Below the pieces are notes generated by a model that made no database searches, had not been told where the DNA came from, and saw only the letters and a list, made by a program, of their open reading frames with translations. From Yersinia massiliensis (GTDB taxonomy: Bacteria; Pseudomonadota; Gammaproteobacteria; Enterobacterales; Enterobacteriaceae), in the NCBI RefSeq assembly GCF_003048255.1, contig NZ_CP028487.1, forward strand, positions 558,001 to 622,000: a stretch of DNA of 64,000 nt, in the 5' to 3' direction. Below are positions 60,805 through 64,000 of this stretch, in pieces; the stretch's first letter is position 1, and each line of letters starts with the position of its first letter. The position numbers and the translations under genes are program-made.

Positions 60805-61133
60805 GTTTATCTCCTTAGCTTACAGACTGGGCTACTCCAGCCCGGTGACCGATAGTGTAAGTTTAGTCGTGATCATCATAATTATTAGCTTGGTTGGTAT
60901 TTATCGCGTGTGGGAAATTATCAACGTTAACAGGTCTATCATTGGCACTGGCCTGCCACTGAGATAGGAGGAGCGTAATGTGCGGCAATAATCCAAAGCC
61001 TAGCAGTAAATAATAATTTCGCCCACTATGGAAGGCGAAAATAATGAATCACTGGTTGGCTGAAAACATGACATCTGCGCAATGCCTTCAGCCATGATCT
61101 GGGGCCAGCCTACGCGGCTCCCATTACATCATT
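60805..61133. other. 329-base yqhD-dkgA gap with a possible tiny plus-strand ORF
   Basis: The gap carries the dkgA ribosome binding site (AGGAG on the minus strand near 60811). On the plus strand an AGGAGG followed six bases later by an ATG opens an 11-codon frame at 60978-61013 (MCGNNPKPSSK). Just before it a frame ending at 60967 contains a hydrophobic VVIIIIISLVGIY run, but has no ribosome binding site. Confidence 0.35.
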
Positions 61134-62291
61134 TTAGACAGCAGCTTCGTAGATACGTTTACTCTCTGCTAGCGTGATATCACCGTGTTCACCCAGTTGA
61201 GTCATTCCATGCTCTTCCAATTTCTTGATCAAGTCAGGAATGGAACTACCATCGAGTTTGTAGGCAGATAGGCGAGTCGCGACACCCATGCTTTCAAAGA
61301 AATGACGAGTGGCTTCAATCGCGGCATCAATGCGTTGATCTTCAGTTCCCTCACGCAGACCCCATACACGCTCGGCATATTGCAGCAGTTTGGTGCGTTT
61401 CTGCTCTTTTTTCGCCACCAACAGTGCAGGCAATACCACGGCCAGTGTTTGTGCATGATCGAGGCCATGGCGAGCGGTGAGTTCATGGCCGAGCATATGG
61501 GTTGCCCAATCTTGCGGCACACCAGCACCAATCAGCCCATTTAATGCCATGGTTGCGCTCCACATAATATTGGCGCGTACAGCGTAATTTTCTGGGTCGG
61601 TCAGCGCTTTAGGACCATCCTCAATCAAGGTTAATAGCAGACCTTCAGCAAAACGGTCTTGTACTTTTGCATCAACGGGGTAAGTCAGGTATTGCTCAAT
61701 GGTATGAACAAATGCATCGACTACCCCATTAGCGACCTGACGCGGTGGCAGGCTATAGGTGACCACAGGGTCCAATATGGCAAACAGTGGTTGTACATGT
61801 GGTGAGAAGAAGTGTTGTTTGTCACCAGTGCTACGACGGCTGATAACTGCGCCGCTGTTGGTTTCAGATCCCGTCGCGGGTAAGGTCAATACTGACCCCA
61901 TCGGCAATGCTTCAGTGATAGCGCTGCCTGTCGTTTCTAGAATGTGCCAGGGATCCTGCGGATAGTTGACGGCCGCAGCAATGAATTTGGTGCCATCAAG
62001 AACTGAGCCTCCACCCACAGCTAACAGGAAGTTGATCTTTTCTGCGCGGATAAGCTCAACTGCTTTCATCAATGTTTCATAGGTCGGGTTAGGTTCAATA
62101 CCGCCAAACTCCAAGAAATCAAAGCCTTTCAGTGCATCATGGACTTGGTCTAACACGCCATTTTGCTTAATGCTGCCGCCACCATAGGTGATCAAAATAC
62201 GGGCATCAGCAGGAATTTCTTTGCTCAACTGCGCTATCTGGCCAGTACCAAACAGCACCTTAGTCGGGGTATGAAGGGTAAAGTTTTGCAT
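61134..62291 (-). CDS. yqhD: NADPH-dependent alcohol/aldehyde dehydrogenase YqhD
   Basis: 385 residues (E. coli 387) from the ATG at 62291 (MQNFTLHTPTKVLFGTGQIA). Zn/Fe-type group III alcohol dehydrogenase that reduces reactive short-chain aldehydes. Cofactor loop LAVGGGSVLDGTKFIAAA and TYGGGSIKQNGV are visible. Metal ligands are in GVVDAFVHTIEQYL, HMLGHELTARHG and LDHAQTLAVVLP. The longer upstream frame overlaps the yqhC promoter region. Confidence 0.95.
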   Translation of the reverse strand: MQNFTLHTPTKVLFGTGQIAQLSKEIPADARILITYGGGSIKQNGVLDQVHDALKGFDFLEFGGIEPNPTYETLMKAVELIRAEKINFLLAVGGGSVLDGTKFIAAAVNYPQDPWHILETTGSAITEALPMGSVLTLPATGSETNSGAVISRRSTGDKQHFFSPHVQPLFAILDPVVTYSLPPRQVANGVVDAFVHTIEQYLTYPVDAKVQDRFAEGLLLTLIEDGPKALTDPENYAVRANIMWSATMALNGLIGAGVPQDWATHMLGHELTARHGLDHAQTLAVVLPALLVAKKEQKRTKLLQYAERVWGLREGTEDQRIDAAIEATRHFFESMGVATRLSAYKLDGSSIPDLIKKLEEHGMTQLGEHGDITLAESKRIYEAAV

Positions 62292-62487
62292 AATTTGTCT
62301 TCCTGTGTTGTCAGTTTTATTGTCAGCCATTGTCGGCAACTTAGCGTGATACCTCAATGCACATTTCTGCCTTGCTCTTGCCTATTTCTCCAAAGCGCTG
62401 TAGAAAACACGATAAATACGGCACAATTTATGTCAGATCGTTTCCGATGATAGATTGCCTTAGATAGCAGAAGCAGGTGAAAGCATA

Positions 62488-63381
62488 ATGACAGAGGTGA
62501 ATGATATTCAAGCGCAGATGGCGGAGAAGATTACCCGTTTGGCAAAGGGTAATGGCTTAACACTTTCCGCAGTACCGAAGGTGAAAATCCTGTACTCCAC
62601 CGTTCATCAGCCGCGTACACCGGTCATGTACACCCCCAGTGTGGTGATTATATTCCAGGGGCATAAAGTCGGTTATTTGGGCAGTAAAGTGTTTCGTTAT
62701 GACCCGAAAAACTACCTGATTTTGACAGTGCCATTGCCGTTTGAATGTGAAACTTTTGCTAGCCCAGAAATACCACTGGCGGGCATTTCAATTCATATCG
62801 ATAGCCAAATGCTACAGGATTTACTCATCGATATTGGTGATGATGAGCTGGACAAACCCTTCGGTAATGCGTCAGGCGTTAACTCATCTGCGCTCACAGA
62901 TGAAATGCTGTGTGCTACCGAACGGTTGCTAGATGTGATGTCCCAACCCCGTGATGCCAGAGTCTTAGGGCCACAAATTGTGCGTGAAATTCTCTATTAT
63001 GTGCTTTGTGGTCAGTGCGGTGGGGCATTGCAGGCGTTAGTGAATCGACACGGGCACTTTAATCAAATTACAAAGACATTACGGCGGATTGAACATCAGT
63101 TTGCAGATAATCTTAATGTGGAGCAATTAGCCGCCGATGTGAATATGAGTGTTTCTGCATTCCATCACAACTTTAAAGCGGTAACCAATACTTCTCCTTT
63201 GCAATATCTGAAATCTTATCGGTTGCATCGTGCGCGGATGATGATGTTACACGACGGCCTAAAGGCCAGCACCGCCGCAAACAAAGTGGGGTATGAAAGT
63301 GCGTCACAGTTCAGTCGTGAATTTAAACGTTACTTCGGCCACACCCCCAGCGAAGAGGTTGCCAAGTTGCGCACCAACTGA
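62488..63381 (+). CDS. yqhC: AraC-family regulator YqhC
   Basis: 297 residues. It is the aldehyde-responsive activator of yqhD and dkgA in E. coli, divergently placed here too. The N-terminal AraC_N domain (about 25-180) includes [20 protein letters not shown]. The C-terminal double helix-turn-helix shows [20 protein letters not shown] (about 211-230) and [20 protein letters not shown] (about 271-290). The 196-base gap to yqhD should contain its operator. Confidence 0.95.
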   Translation: MTEVNDIQAQMAEKITRLAKGNGLTLSAVPKVKILYSTVHQPRTPVMYTPSVVIIFQGHKVGYLGSKVFRYDPKNYLILTVPLPFECETFASPEIPLAGISIHIDSQMLQDLLIDIGDDELDKPFGNASGVNSSALTDEMLCATERLLDVMSQPRDARVLGPQIVREILYYVLCGQCGGALQALVNRHGHFNQITKTLRRIEHQFADNLNVEQLAADVNMSVSAFHHNFKAVTNTSPLQYLKSYRLHRARMMMLHDGLKASTAANKVGYESASQFSREFKRYFGHTPSEEVAKLRTN

Positions 63382-63395
63382 GTATGACGGTTGCG

Positions 63396-64000
63396 TTATT
63401 CCGTCGCGCTTTTACGTTTACACCACACCAGCACCAGTGTGCCGACCAAACCGACCAATAACAAAACAATCGGTAAAATCATCAGTGCGGTCATGACCTG
63501 ATTTTCATAATGCTTAACTAACGGGATGTGGCTCAGCGCGAAGCCCAGCCCCACGACGCTGCCAACCCATAACAGCCCACTGAGCCAGTTAAAGAATTGA
63601 AAACGCGCACTGTTCAGGCCAGAAATACCGGCAAGTGTGGGCAACAGGGTACGCACAAAAGCGAGAAAACGGCCAATAATCAGGGCTGCCAAACCATGGC
63701 GAACAAACAAGGTATGGGCACGTTGACGATAATGAACCGGTAATTGTAGCAGCCACCTTTTGACGACTTTGGTATCGCCTAACCATAATCCCTGCAAGTA
63801 ACTTAGCCAACAACCGAGGCTGGCCGCCAAGGTCAGAATGATAAGGGTGGGTAAGAACCCCATGACGCCCTTGGCGATTAAGGCCCCTGCCAATAGCAAT
63901 AAGCTATCACCGGGTAAGAAAGAAGCTGGCAGCAGACCGTTTTCTAAAAATAGGGTGGTAAAGAGAATGCCATAAATGACCCAAATCACATTTGGATCAG
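63396..64000 (-). CDS. yghB: DedA family inner-membrane protein YghB (5' end beyond window)
   Basis: DedA-family membrane protein linked to envelope integrity, cell division and proton-motive force. At least 201 codons are visible. The frame continues to the window edge (..[20 protein letters not shown]), so about 20 N-terminal residues are missing; the GTG at 63989 is internal. Family motifs are [34 protein letters not shown] and [14 protein letters not shown]. coli YghB is 219 residues. Convergent with yqhC, 14 bases apart. Confidence 0.94.
   Translation of the reverse strand, partial: DPNVIWVIYGILFTTLFLENGLLPASFLPGDSLLLLAGALIAKGVMGFLPTLIILTLAASLGCWLSYLQGLWLGDTKVVKRWLLQLPVHYRQRAHTLFVRHGLAALIIGRFLAFVRTLLPTLAGISGLNSARFQFFNWLSGLLWVGSVVGLGFALSHIPLVKHYENQVMTALMILPIVLLLVGLVGTLVLVWCKRKSATE

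Overview
The window is enterobacterial chromosome carrying most of the right part of a P2-like prophage. From about 20.4 kb onward the gene order follows the rpsU-dnaG-rpoD to tolC-parE-parC-yqhD segment of enteric chromosomes. Protein lengths and sequences are Enterobacterales-like. The tandem hairpin repeats between genes and the overall flavour point to Yersinia (best guess at genus level, not proven; Serratia is the nearest alternative).

Region 1 (1-20349) is the tail half of a P2-like prophage in the canonical order V-W-J-I-H-G-FI-FII-E/E'-T-U-D-ogr. It ends beside a tRNA-Ile2(CAU) gene whose 3' end faces the prophage, so that tRNA is the probable attachment site. At the left edge an AT-rich, opposite-strand cargo operon lies upstream of gene V. 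It encodes a two-helix membrane protein with a coiled coil, an ImmA/IrrE metallopeptidase and the start of a beta-family protein, packed with no gaps behind a good promoter. It looks like an accessory or defence module that I cannot match to a named system.

Region 2 (6472-14052) is a complete 7581-bp Tn3-subgroup transposon inserted in the tail sheath gene FI. It has perfect 38-bp inverted repeats, a 5-bp TATCA target duplication, tnpA, a three-subsite res, and tnpR. Where Tn3 carries bla it carries a two-gene cargo: an OLD-family ATPase/Toprim nuclease and a UvrD-like helicase, that is, a Gabija (gajA-gajB) anti-phage system. tnpR, gajA and gajB are joined by two TAATG stop/start overlaps, so the defence genes appear translationally coupled to the resolvase. 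Removing the transposon and one TATCA restores an uninterrupted 389-codon sheath gene. The insertion is therefore clean, probably recent, and should make the prophage unable to build a contractile tail.

Region 3 (20350-64000) is host core genome: tRNA-Ile2, rpoD, dnaG, rpsU, tsaD, plsY, folB, uppP, cca, ygiM, ygiF, glnE, hldE, a yjeH-like permease, ubiK, an FMN riboswitch with ribB, ygiD, ygiC, ygiB, tolC, nudF, yqiB, cpdA, yqiA, parE, a LysR regulator, ygiN, mdaB, parC, plsC, ftsP, ygiQ, dkgA, yqhD, yqhC and the start of yghB. It covers the macromolecular-synthesis operon, tRNA maturation and modification, cell-envelope precursors, topoisomerase IV, redox and aldehyde detoxification, and efflux. 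Three tandem arrays (29744-30136, 36911-37397, 50661-50897) contain 122-129 bp units with a central hairpin whose two arms covary between copies.
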